Positions 35,641 through 46,719 of a DNA stretch of 64,000 bases are shown here, in pieces (position 1 is the stretch's first letter; every line of letters begins with the position of its first letter). The position numbers and the translations under genes are program-made. Origin of the DNA: Avena insularis (taxonomy: Eukaryota > Streptophyta > Magnoliopsida > Poales > Poaceae); NCBI GenBank assembly GCA_023614405.1, contig CM042689.1, positions 329,196,305 through 329,260,304 on the forward strand. Reading direction: 5' to 3'. The notes beneath the pieces are model-generated. The model made no database searches, was not told where the DNA came from, and worked only from the letters and a program-made list of their open reading frames with translations.

Positions 35641-36749
35641 CAACATACCAACAACCTACCAAGGAATTGGCAAGCCCCGGATGTTGATTTTCTATCATCC
35701 TTGTCCCCCGCCCAATCCGAATCCGTGTATCCACAAAGAGCAAATGTTGAGCCTCGAGGATACCAAAGACCATAAAATGGGGTATGAACTAAATATCGAA
35801 AGATTCTCTTGACCGCCATTAAATGGCTTTCCTTAGGAGCCACTTGATATCTTGCACACACACCTACACTCAACACAATATCGGGTCTAGATGCACAAAG
35901 GTAAAGAAAAGAACCAATCATAGACCGGTATACCTTTTGATCCACATCTTTACCATTTGGATTTTGTTCTAGATGAGTCTTTGTAGCCATGGGAGTAGGA
36001 GCTCCATTTAAATCTTGCATATTGAATCTCTTGAGCATATCTTGAATATACTTGGCTTGATTAAAGAATGTCCCTCCTCTAACTTGCTTGATCTCAAAAC
36101 CAAGAAACACTCCCAACTCCCCCATCAAAGACATCCGGAACCTACTAGTCATAAGCTTTGAGAATTCATCATTAAAAGCTTTGTTAGATGAGCCAAAGAT
36201 GATATCATCAACATATATTTGGCATACAAAAAGCTCCCCATTGACTTTCTTAGTAAAAAGAGTGGGATCGATTTTCCCAACCTCAAAGCCACGATCAAAC
36301 AATAACTCTCTAAGGTGCTCATACCACATGCATGGGGCTTGCTTGAGCCCATAGAGCGCCTTATCAAGTTTGTAGACATGGTTTGGGAAGTTGGGGTCCT
36401 CAAATCCTGGGGGTTGCTTAACATATACTAATTCATTTAATGGACCAGAAAGAAATGCACTTTCTACATCCATCTGTTGCAACTTAAAGTTATGATGTGC
36501 CGCATAAGCAAGAAGGATACGGATGGACTCAAGGCGAGCCATGGGTGCATATGTCTCTCCATAGTCAATGCCTTCAATTTGAGAGAACCGTTGTGCAACC
36601 AATCTAGCCTTGTTTCTTACTATGATTCCATGCTCATCTTTCTTGTTCTTGAATATCCACTTTGTTCCAATAACATTGCGGCAATCCTTTGGCTTCTCTA
36701 CTAACTTCCATACTTTGTTTCTCTCAAAGTTGTCGAGTTCTTTGTGCAT
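35577..36749 (-). pseudogene. SIRE-type Pol: reverse transcriptase
   Basis: This 390-residue segment contains the RT core, with Asp94 in QQMDVESAFL and Tyr179-Val-Asp-Asp182, and the start of RNase H (GYTDSDWAGD). It is in the same frame as the integrase segment upstream. Only a TAA at 36753-36755 separates them, two codons before the Met shown here. The end of the frame, after about residue 372, is frameshifted nonsense. Confidence 0.9.
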
Positions 36750-36752
36750 AGC

Positions 36753-38705
36753 TTATAACCAATCCGAATCTTCAAGAGCTTCCCACACTTTCTTTGGTTC
36801 AATCATGGATATGTGTGCTTGGTGTTCACCGAACCTCTTCAATTGTGCTCTTGTGGAGATACCTTTCCTTAGATCACCAACTACATTTTGGAGGGAGTGG
36901 TCTCTTAATTCCAACATTCTTTCATTTCTAGCTTCGCGACGAGCGTGGATCTCCGAGTTGTTTCTTGGAGGACCCTCTTCATCATTTTGATCCTCGTCTT
37001 GACCATCATCTTGATCTTGATCATCATTGGAATCATCCTCTACATTGGGAGGCAAAGGTTGACCTTGGTCTTGATCAAGTGCTCTTCTAGCATCAATTTG
37101 AGCTTGTCTCAAAGCAGTTTTTACTGATCTTCCTTGAGAAATTGACTTGGCACCACTAGTCACCCTGGCGAATGGATCAAGCTCCCCTTGACTAGAGTTG
37201 TCACTTTGATCACCATGTTGAGGGTCCACATCTTGTCTTTGGCTTGAGTCAATGTCCTCTTCGGTGGATGGAGCATGTTGAGGTTGTGAAGATGAGGGCT
37301 CCACTTGAGTGGAGCATAGTTCTTCTCGATCCGCCATAAGGGGTTCCTCAACGGGGCGGATAAATCCCACACCCATTCTTCCTATGGCATCCTGAGGCAT
37401 TTCATCATCTACATCACAAGCATCAACACACCCCCCTTGGGGACCATCATATTCTTCGAAGGTCACACTACAAGATTCTATGACGGCTCCGGAGAGCTTA
37501 TCATAGATTCTATAAGTGTGAGATTCGAGACCATAGCCAACAAAAATACCCTCTAATGCTTTAGACTCGAATTTAGACAAACGAACACCTTTTATGAGAT
37601 AGAAACACGTACAACCGAACACCCGGAAGTAAGATATGTTGGGCTTGTTACCGGTAAGAATTTCATATGGAGTCTTGTTGATTTCTTTGCGGAGGTAGAG
37701 CCGGTTTGAAGCATGGCAAGCGGTGGAGATGGCTTCGGCCCAAAAGTTGTATGGAGATTTAAACTCCGCCAAAATGGTCCTTGCCATCTCAATAAGGGTC
37801 CGGTTCTTCCTTTCGGCCACACCATTTTGTTGAGGGGTGTATGCAGCGGAATATTGATGTTTAATCCCCTCATAACTAAGGAAATCATTCAAGGTGTAGT
37901 TCTTGAACTCGGTGCCGTTGTCGCTTCTTATAATCAACACGGGAACATTGTATTGTCTTTGAACCAAGTTGATTAAGTCAATAAAGGTATTTTGAGTCTC
38001 ACTCTTCAACTTGAAGAAATAAACCCAAGAGTATCTTGAAAAGTCATCAACAATCACCAAACAATATTTCTTCTCACCAAGACTTGCATGAGATGGAGGA
38101 CCAAATAGATCCACATGGAGGAGTTCCAAGATCTTGGTAGACTTGATTTGGTTCTTAGGCTTGTGAGGAGCGTCATGCATCTTCCCTAGAACACATGCCC
38201 TGCAAACACGATCTTTTGCAAAGGAAACATTTTCTTTTAGTCCAACAATATGGCCCTCCTTATGAAGACTTTGCAAAGTTCTCATATTGACATGGGCTAG
38301 TCGGCGATGCCATAGCCAACCCACATCGGCCTTTCCGAATAAGTACATCGGACCTGTAGTGGCTTGCTCCGAGAAGTCCACCACATACAAGTCATGTTCG
38401 ACGTACCCAACAAAAGCGACCTTGAGAGACTTGCTCCACAAGAGGACCACAATATCAACATCAATAAAGACGGCAAAGCCCATCTTTCCAAGAGCAAGGA
38501 CTGAAAGTAAATTGTATCCAAGGGTCTCAACAAGCATGACGTTCACGAGTGTAATGTCATGAGCAACCAATACCTTGTCGAAACCCATTACCTTAGACTT
38601 TGATTTGTCGGCATATGTCACGGTGATTTGATCATCATTTGGCTTTAGGTCCTTGACAATAGACGAGCTTCCGGTCATATGACTTGTGCAACCACTATCA
38701 AGCAC
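36753..38705 (-). pseudogene. SIRE-type Pol: protease and integrase
   Basis: This 650-residue segment begins at the protease site (Asp3-Ser-Gly5 in LDSGCTSHM). The zinc finger has His133, His138, Cys168 and Cys171. The integrase triad is complete: Asp199 (HVDLFGP), Asp262 (RSDNGTEF) and Glu298 (GVAERKN), with 35 residues between the last two. A long acidic Gln/Asp-rich region (about 440-590) joins it to RT. Two in-frame TAG codons (38733-38735 and 38748-38750) separate it from gag. Confidence 0.9.
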
Positions 38706-38747
38706 CCACTTTGAACCCCCGTAAGCATATGTCTACAAAAGATCAAG

Positions 38748-40532
38748 CTAATTTTTAGGTACCCATTTTTCAATGGGTCCTCTTTTGTTAGCAACAAGGG
38801 TCTTGGGAACCCAAATAGACCAAGCAATATAACCATCATAAGGGCCAACATATTGTGCATACACATCACCATGATAATCACGCATTAGAACATAGTGAGG
38901 GTTAGCACTTCCCGCAAAGTCATCATGAGACATAGTTTTACCACTTGTGGTCTTACTATCCACAATGGTCTTGTTGGTCTCTTGTGCGGGCTTGGCCTTC
39001 TTCTTCTTCTTATTCTTCTTCTTGGTTTTGGAAACAAAACCAATGCCCCCTTTATCACCACTACGCCTTTGCTTGCTCAAAAGATCATCAATGGACTTGT
39101 TGCCTTGTGGAAATGTGGCCTTAGCAAGCTCCCCCTTCAACCTAGCATTCTCTTCAAGAATAGTTGTACTACTAGATGGAATGAAGTTACTAGGTGAAGG
39201 AATATTGGCCAATTGAGTTTGAAGCATTTCATGGGACTTTGTGAGTGACAAGAGTTCACTCTCCAAGGCCTTGTGAGCCTTGTTAAGCAAACTAAAATCC
39301 TCGGCAAGTTTTTCATGAACCACACCAAACTCAATCTTGTCCTTTTTAGCCCTTTTGTATTTAGCAATAGAATGATCATGCTCTTTGATGAGTTTGTTAA
39401 CAATAGTGTCATTGGCCTCATCAAGCCCTTCAAGTTTTAATTCAAGTGACAACCTAGTTTCTTGTTCTTCTTCTAGAGCATTGTTTAAAGCCTCTAGCTC
39501 AATCATATGTTCATGCCCAAGTTTACATCTTACATCTAGAAGCTCTTGAGTATGTGAGAGTTGATCTAAGATGTTCCCAAAATATAACTTAACATCTCCT
39601 TCTAGGTTAGTCATAAACTCATCAAAGGCAATTAATTCCTTTTTAACATCAAGAGACATCTCATCATCAATTTCATCATTACCTAAGGGAGTAGAGCAGG
39701 ATGATGAGGATACCTCCGTTCCTCTTGCCATAAGGCAAGTGACGTTCTTGGTGGGAGAGTTCTCATTTGGAGAATTGAAGAGTGAGAATGTCAGAGTAGA
39801 AGTGGTGGCTAACGCAGCCACACCATTAGAAGTTTCCTCTTCCTCATCTTCATCATCTTCATTGTCGGAGGAGTATTCTTCATGAGTGATCAAGACAATT
39901 TCTCCCGACTTCTTGTTGATGGGATTCTTCTTGATGAAAGGTTTCTTGTAAGGTGCCTTCAGAGTCTTCTTCAACACAAGTTTACCACCATGATCTTCTC
40001 TCTCCTCATAGGGGCAACTTGCCACAAAGTGATAGCGGTCACCACAGTTGAAGCAAGTTCTCAACCTAGTGGTATTCTCTCTTTTCCCATTTGGGTTGCT
40101 TCTCCGTTGCATTTCCATCTTGGCCTTGGCGGGGTTCTTCCAAAAGTTATTTGCATAGAAGGCCATATATTGACCATGAGCAATCTTGACTTCATTGGGA
40201 TGATCCATGGAGAGGCCTTCATCACTATCATCTTCATCCCCATGATCCACAACTTTGGCCTTCAAAGCAACATTGACAACATTGCTCATACCAAGGGAAC
40301 GAGCACGGGCGTCTTTGGCATTCTTGGCGGCAACCTTGAAAGCGGCCATCTCTTGCATAACTTCATTGGAGGTCATGAGATGGTAGTTGTGTCTACCTTG
40401 AAAGCTCTTCAAGTCCGTGGGCTCAAAGGGCATGAGTGCGCTCACATATTTCCTTTTTATCCATGCATCATCCACATGTGAGGCACCCACATTTCTAAAA
40501 GCGGTGGCGGTGGTTTTGAGCCTTCGGTACAT
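38748..40532 (-). pseudogene. SIRE-type Gag, main part
   Basis: This 594-residue segment continues the Gag fold begun at 40551-40916. It has a zinc knuckle at Cys160, Cys163, His168, Cys173 (CFNCGDRYHFVASC), an acidic run (EDDEDEEEE), and a long heptad-like coiled coil at about residues 330-470. A Lys-rich patch KKKNKKKKK follows near residue 515. Gag with a long coiled-coil tail is a Sirevirus trait. It ends at TAG 38748-38750, in the same frame as pol. Confidence 0.88.
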
Positions 40533-40550
40533 GTCTTCGTGATCTTCACC

Positions 40551-40916
40551 TTATTTCATGTAGAAGCCTTCGGCTTCATTGCTTAGAGCATCATATCGGT
40601 TCCTCCTCATACTCTCATTTCCAACAAACAATACGGTAAGGGCATCCCAAGCTTCCTTGGCAATGCTCAAGTGCTCAATGTGTGGATAATCCTTTGTCCC
40701 CAAACCTTGTTGAATCATATGCAAAGCAGTGGCATTGAGTTGACTATTGACAACCTCTCTTCTTGTCATGTTGTTTGGATCCCCAATAAAGAGTCCATGC
40801 TCGATGATGTTCCATAGTTCAATGCAAGAGCTGCGCACATGAGTTCTCATTAGTGATTGCCATTGAGCAAAAGTAGCCGACTCTTCAAGCTTAGGTGGGT
40901 CACCCCTATTGTACAC
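40551..40916 (-). pseudogene. SIRE-type Gag, N-terminal part
   Basis: This 121-residue N-terminal piece of the Copia-type Gag fold (FAQWQSLMRTHV, IAKEAWDALTVLF) ends at TAA 40551-40553. The same frame continues into the 40532 segment, so one stop codon breaks Gag. The frame is open somewhat upstream, and the true start is uncertain. Confidence 0.8.
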
Positions 40917-41287
40917 ATGAGGGTGAGGGATGGGAGGATCAGGAGAGTACCAAGAATCACGGTGCTCACCCTTCCGCCATCAAGTTGTGTGGAGTAATTA
41001 GCGTTGTCTTGTTTACCCCCCACCATCATACCCTCGGGGGATACCGACGTATTCTCTTTAGGTAAAACAGATGGTTGATCCTCTTGAGGAGATGGGGTGA
41101 TGAGCCTTCTTTGTCTTTAAGAAGTTTCTCAAGCATCTTCTTGACTTTGTTGACCAAGTAAGAGCTCAATATTGTTTCCAAGTTTTTGAGATCTTCCATG
41201 GTCACCGTGTTCGGCTCACCACCACCACCATCCCCATCATTGCTACCCATATTCTCTTAGGCGGTAAATCCCAAATAAAGAGCCGAG
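40917..41287 (-). other. SIRE-type element leader or Gag N-terminus
   Basis: This lies between the primer site and the Gag fold. A frame at 41026-41250 (MGSNDGDGGGGEPNTV then a coiled stretch) could be the true N-terminal part of Gag. Its phase differs from the following segment, so a frameshift would be needed. Left unresolved. Confidence 0.4.
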
Positions 41288-41299
41288 GCTCTGATACCA
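41288..41299 (-). promoter_or_regulatory. SIRE-type element primer-binding site
   Basis: The minus strand reads TGGTATCAGAGC, complementary to initiator tRNA-Met, two bases from the 5' LTR. Confidence 0.93.
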
Positions 41300-41301
41300 A
41301 T

Positions 41302-42567
41302 TGAAAGGATCGTATGGGCACCTAGAGGAGGGTGAATAGGTGCTACTTCAAATTTTATTCTTTTTCAAATTAGGGTTTGACAAGAAAGGTAAATTCTCTA
41401 GAATATGCAACTATGGTGAATTTACCTATATGCCAACCTAGAACAAGCTAACACAACACTAAGCAAGAACAAGTAAGTAAAGTGCGGTAAAGGATAGAAG
41501 TAACCAAAAGAGTGGACGCGTAGACACAAGGATTTGTTTCCCGTAGTTCCTTCCTTTTGAGGGGAAGTACGTCTACGTTTGGAGAGGGGGTGGTTTCAAA
41601 CCACCAACGCCACGAGAGGCCTCCCTTGTTCTCCGATGAACCTCACCCCAACGGGCTCGATCCACCTTCCACTATATCGGCAACCTTCGAGGTGGAAGTC
41701 GACACCTTTACAACAAGTTCGGGGCACACATCCACAACTTAATTGGAGGCTCCCAAATGCAAGCAAGCTGTCAAGACAAATCAAAGACAAGCTTGTAAGA
41801 ACCAAATCAAAGTGAGGGTTTCCAATGAAACACTAGAGCTTGGGGGCCCTCAAGTGAATGAGGGGGAAATGAAGATCTCTCTTGGTGAAGATGTAGATCA
41901 AGGCCTCCTCCTTCGATTATCCAAAGATCAATGACTTTGGATGGTTGGATGAAGAGATCTTGTAGATTTGCTGGCTCTAATGGGGTTGGAGTTCTTGAGG
42001 AGCTCGAGCAGCTGGAGGAAGAAGATAAGGGTCCCTTTTTATAGGCAGCCCCCTCCACGAACCGTTTTCTGACCATTGTAGAAAAGTCAGACCGGAGACT
42101 CCGGTTTGTAGACCAGAGACTCCGGTCTACACCAGAGACTCCGGCCAATCTCCGGACCAGCCTCCGGACTGCCCATCTGACTGACCCAGAGCAGACCTGC
42201 CCCAGCAACACCGGAGACTCCGGTCTTCCAGCACCGGAGACTCCGGTCTGAACAAAGTCCGGAGACTCCGGAGTATCCTCCGGTGCAGGCTCCGGACCCC
42301 TAGTCAGAATGTCCCAGCCTTGATCCTGAAGACCCCACCGGAGATAAGTCCGGAAACTCCGGACCACATCGGAGACTCCGATCTTGGCAGACCGGAGACT
42401 CCGGTCTGGAGTTTCCAGAAATGTGTCAACTGAGTGTGGACTTTTCCCAAGAGTGAGGGTGTTTTTCACTTATCATAATATCAACCTGTGGACAGTGACA
42501 AACTGTAAAATGATCTACTTGTTGTTACCGAACACCAAAAGTGATTATGACAATAAATGCACTTTCA
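41302..42567 (-). repeat. SIRE-type element 5' LTR
   Basis: This 1266-bp copy has intact TGAAAGGATCG and GCACTTTCA termini. It is 40 bp longer than the left copy because of extra palindrome units near 42105-42145. It carries the same CCGGAGACTCCGG array at about 42090-42410. Confidence 0.92.
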
Positions 42568-42829
42568 ATCTCCCCCTTTTTGGTGTTCGATGACAACAAG
42601 TGATTTGCATGGAAAAACATATAAATGTGGCTCCCCCTGACTATGTGCAGCAAGATAATTAAGTAAATCATGTAAGGTTGATAGTACACATAAATCTCAC
42701 ATGAGTTACAATAGATGGTGCACACAAGCACATAGTCATAGTCACACACAAGAACAACAGATAACACACATAAAGTTCAAGTTCGAATATCCAAATAAAA
42801 AGCAAATAAAGGCAGATAGTCGCAAATCC
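42568..42829 (-). mobile_element. Truncated second interior of the SIRE-type element
   Basis: This matches 32182 onward (polypurine tract and the following DNA) up to CGCAAATCC, then joins DNA next to the primer site of element B. It shows that the LTR at 41302-42567 once served two tandem units. Confidence 0.85.
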
Positions 42830-42864
42830 TACAAGCAGGACCAGTGGGGTATCGTAACTGCTGA

Positions 42865-42876
42865 GCTCTGATACCA
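42865..42876 (-). promoter_or_regulatory. Element B primer-binding site
   Basis: The minus strand reads TGGTATCAGAGC, three bases from the right LTR of element B. It fixes that element's orientation as minus. Confidence 0.9.
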
Positions 42877-42879
42877 CTC

Positions 42880-45800
42880 TATAACACCCTCAGAATCGAC
42901 CCTATGCAAGTTTCAGCGATTCCCGCCAAACCTGCATAGAAACGATTCAAAGGTGCCCACCAGGCACTTTCGTGCGGGTGGAAAACGAAGTAATACCATT
43001 ACACAATAGTCCATGATGAAATCCACAGAACAGATATATACAACAATGACTCAAAGAGTCAAGAATACAGATTTACAATACAAAGATCCAAATCACCTTT
43101 GAAACGATACAGCGTCCGAGTACGGACAAGATGCAAATTTAGCTAAGAGCCCTGAAGAATAACCAATGGCGTCCATAACCCTTCCCAGGCCAAGCTGGAA
43201 GGGTAACCCTGCTAACGACGTCGATCTCAAAACCTGCTTAAACAAAAGGGGTGCCGACAAAGGGCAAAGGAAAAAGAGCGGTCGATCTTGAGGCCAAGAC
43301 AAGCGAGACTAGAATTCGGCGGTCCTCGCCTACATAGGTATGGTGTACTGAAGCGGCAGCGCAGCATGCACTAAACAACCTATAGAGACTCAATATAACT
43401 GGCGGCTATCAGATAGGGATAAGAAAGACCTATTCGGATCCAACCTAAAACTATCACCAAGCATACCCATCCTAGTATTTCCCTCTCGAGACCAAACGAG
43501 TAAGTCAACCGAGGAACTCACACAGTTGGCCATTTTATTCATTCCATTATAGTTGCGGCAATTACTAGTAAGATATAGATAGCATGAGTCATACTGATAT
43601 AATAAGCAGTGGGCAGTTTTAGTTAACCATTCCGTTGTAGTTGTAGTACTTACTAGTCCAATACATATAGCATGAGGCATCCCAAAAACCCAGCTCTTGT
43701 TGGTACTTTTATTTAGCCATTCCGTTATACTGAAGCTGATTACTAGTCATTATAAAGTCAAATTTATAGCACTACTTTTGTTATAGTTGTCTATGATCGA
43801 GATACTGTGCTCCAAGTCGTCCATAACCACGGACACGACTTTCAGAAAGTTTTACCCTGCAGGAGGCACAAATAGCAACACACGCATGATCAACCTCGGA
43901 AAAAAACCAAATGAAAACCCAACGAGGCATCACGACAGAGCAATTGCAAGATTCATATAATGTTTCAGGGGGCCACCCCACCAAGCTACCCGCGACGAAG
44001 TTGGCCGGCTCTGGAACGGACCCAGAGGTTTGCGTCAATGGCTGTAAACGACTGGGAATCCGAAAGTGTGACTGGGCTTGTCGATACCACAAACACTCCG
44101 CTTACCTAAATAGTACAGGCGCTCCAAACACTATCCGCGTAATCATAAATAAAGCAGTACAACATGGCATAAGTACAGGATAATAATAAAGCACCAAACT
44201 AGTTTGTAGCCTCAAGAAATAATATATGACTCAAGCTCTGGCTAGGGGGATTCATGGTCCCACATGCGGATAGTGTGAATGTTCAACGAACAGGTATCAA
44301 GTACTCGGGGTCCTACGGGACACAAGTGGATGGTTAAAAACCAAATAACATCTATTGTCCACCTATGCCTCTGCATTATTTACCTACTTTCAATTTTAGT
44401 TGTTAGACTGTAATTAAAGCCATGATCATCTCCTACATATAGCATACGGCATTACTCCAACAACTGTGGAAGATCGAAGGCGCGACACATCACCTTCGCA
44501 AGCAACTACGACTCGCAAGGCCGACTATCTACCAAACAACAGGTAATAGGGTGTGTCCATGGCAATATAAGGGCTGCATGGAAGTATAACGGGATACGGA
44601 ATCTATAGCATCGCAACACAGATAGCAATAGATGAACATGAGGAAGTAAAGACTAGAAATGTAAAATAGGTAGAAAGGGGGAGAATGCTCACCTGAAAAC
44701 ATTGCTGGAGGTTCATCCGAAGATCGGGTCGACACTCGCATCAACTCATCAGCCTAATCCGTGAAGAAGCAAAACACTAGAAGAAACACCGGATACACTA
44801 TTTAATACTACGGCAGAAGATCGGGCATGACGCATATGTGATGTATGACATGGCAAAGATGCGATACAATTAGACCATATTAAGCGGAACCGAGGGGCCG
44901 ATAATTATTTAATAGGTTCATGTTGTATAGATACCCTGCAATTTAAATGTTATCTTAACAAGGCAAAATTATATCACCGATTCGATGCACAAATTTAAAT
45001 GGGACCAATATTAGAGTAGATTCTCCCGCATATGGTCTCCATATTTAATTTAGGTGAATCATCTAGATACCCCCAAACACCCACAATATGTATGCAAACA
45101 TGTTCATTTAATATGCAACAAGATCAATATCATATATTATAAAAATATGAGGGGTCTCGGATAGGGGTCACACATCGAATGGCGATCTTGGGGTTCTGAG
45201 GGTTTGGGGGATCGGACTTCGGACTCCGCGAAGGAGAACTTGGCACGACGCCGGGATCGGGATCGGGTCCGAGGATCAATGTTGTACATGGAATCGGCGG
45301 CGGAGATCGTGGTTCATGGCAGCACATCAAGGCCATCTTCACTTCACCCCACCATATACATCGTTAGTGCATCGTTACATCTGAAACACCACAACATGGT
45401 CATGACAGAGACATGCTTGGAGCTGAATATAGGGGCACGGGCTTCCTGGATACACACCGATGGATAGCGGGCGTGACGCACTACGAGGCACACCCATGCG
45501 AAGGCAGGACGCGACCAAGGACGAGGAGGTGCCAAAGAGGAGGACCCACGGCGGGGTGGAGGCGCGGGGCAGAGATGGCGGCCAGCGGCCATGGCGTCGG
45601 GACCAATGGGTCGTTGCAGGGCGCGAGGGGACGGCCAGAGGCGGGGACGTGTCAATGGTGATGCTTTGCTGCGGGCAGACAAGCGGCGGAGGGAGGATGG
45701 TCATGGCGGCGGGCTCGCGAGAGCGACGACGCGGGCCACGGGGAGAAGGCAGAGGTGGCTCGGCGGCGACCTCACTGGGCGGTGGAACACGGAACTAGGA

Positions 45801-46714
45801 CGACGGCGATGGAGCCTGGCGGAGCTATGGTCCGCGAGAAGGGGAGGGAGGAGCGACGAGGGCAGGGAGATGAGAGAGCCTGGCGGCGGGGTGGCTCGAC
45901 GACTAGGCACAGGGAGCACGGCGGCGGGGGATCCCGGCATCAGAGAGAGGAGGCCCGGCGAGGTCGTTGCAGGGGCGACCGCGGCGTTGAGCGGGAAGGA
46001 GAGGACGCAAGGCACCGGCGGTGCGTGGACTCGCAGACGGGAGGAGGCCGTAGCTGGCGGCGGCAGCCAGCAAGGCAAGGCGGGTGAAGTGCGAACCTGG
46101 CAGCATCTCGGGAGGAAGGAGAGCAGCAGGGAGGGGACGCGGGGCCGGGGTGGTTTCCGTGAGGGACGAGTGGGTGGGCCAGGGGTATCGTGTCGGGGCC
46201 TGGTTGCGTGGGGATCAGAGTGAAGGACCGCGTCGCATGCGTGTTATGTGTGTGTGGGTCCAGGGTGCAAGGCGGTGGGGGTTTGGTGTACGTGACAGGC
46301 AGGGCACGTGCGTGCATGCCCAGCGGCATGGAGTGAGTGGGTGGCGACGGTGGGGGTGTGAGGGGGTTGGGGGTAGGGCAAGGGGATCTAGGGTTTCTAG
46401 GAATTTAGGGTTAGGGTTTAGTTTAGAGGGGTTGTAGGTGGCTGCGGGCTGGGCCTTTGGGCCTGGTCTACTGTTGCCTCCCCCGAACAAAATATTTATT
46501 GTTTGTTTTATTTTTAAAATATTTTTGTAAATACTTTTTTTAGAAAAAATGAAAGATCTGAACAGACCGAGGTTTTAGTTTGAAATTTAAAGGAGAGGAC
46601 TAATTAGAAAACAACATAGACTTTAGAAAATAGTTTAATGCATGATGTTATGATGACGCACAAAATATAAACAATAGGCGATTTCTAGTAGTGGTTTCTA
46701 TCCGGGGTGCTACA
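42880..46714 (-). repeat. Element B 5' LTR
   Basis: This 3835-bp LTR begins TATAACACCC on the plus strand where the other copy has TGTAACACCC, and ends GGTGCTACA. It has no hAT insertion, so it shows the empty site near 45752. GC-rich ORFs at 45.4-46.4 kb on both strands mirror those of the left copy and are not genes. The 90-bp direct repeats recur at about 43535-43765. Confidence 0.88.
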
Positions 46715-46719
46715 ATCAC
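46715..46719. repeat. Target-site duplication ATCAC of element B, right copy
   Basis: Identical to 25887-25891. The uninterrupted LARD LTR has GATCACGCCC once, near 19550, confirming the empty site. Confidence 0.92.

Larger units (their letters stand above)
30956..42829 (-). mobile_element. Maximus/SIRE-type Copia element plus partial second unit
   Basis: This is a minus-strand Copia element with LTRs of about 1.25 kb, a tRNA-Met primer site, a gag with a long coiled-coil tail, full pol domains, and an extra env-like ORF between pol and the 3' LTR. That layout is known from the Sirevirus (Maximus/SIRE) lineage. The right LTR is followed not by flanking DNA but by another 262 bp of the same element's 3' interior (42568-42829), so a tandem LTR-interior-LTR-interior array has been truncated there. 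No target duplication is recoverable; TAAAC at 30951-30955 has no partner. Confidence 0.88.
25892..46714 (-). mobile_element. Element B: long-LTR retrotransposon with replaced interior
   Basis: The plus strand begins TGTAACACCC and ends GGTGCTACA, flanked by ATCAC at 25887-25891 and 46715-46719. Two LTR copies are present (left 25892-30955, right 42880-46714). A primer site sits to the left of the right copy, so the element is on the minus strand. Only about 50 bp of its own interior survives, next to the primer site. The rest, and the last 42 bp of the left LTR, are missing where the SIRE-type Copia element sits. No coding sequence of its own remains, so its superfamily is unknown. Confidence 0.85.

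Noticed and set aside
39571..40481. Plus-strand ORFs of 104 and 199 codons
   Set aside because: They are antisense to the SIRE-type Gag coiled coil and zinc knuckle, which explain the openness of that strand.
45344..46490. 210-codon plus-strand ORF and overlapping minus-strand ORFs
   Set aside because: GC-rich LTR sequence of element B; no domain, and frames are not conserved against the other LTR copy.
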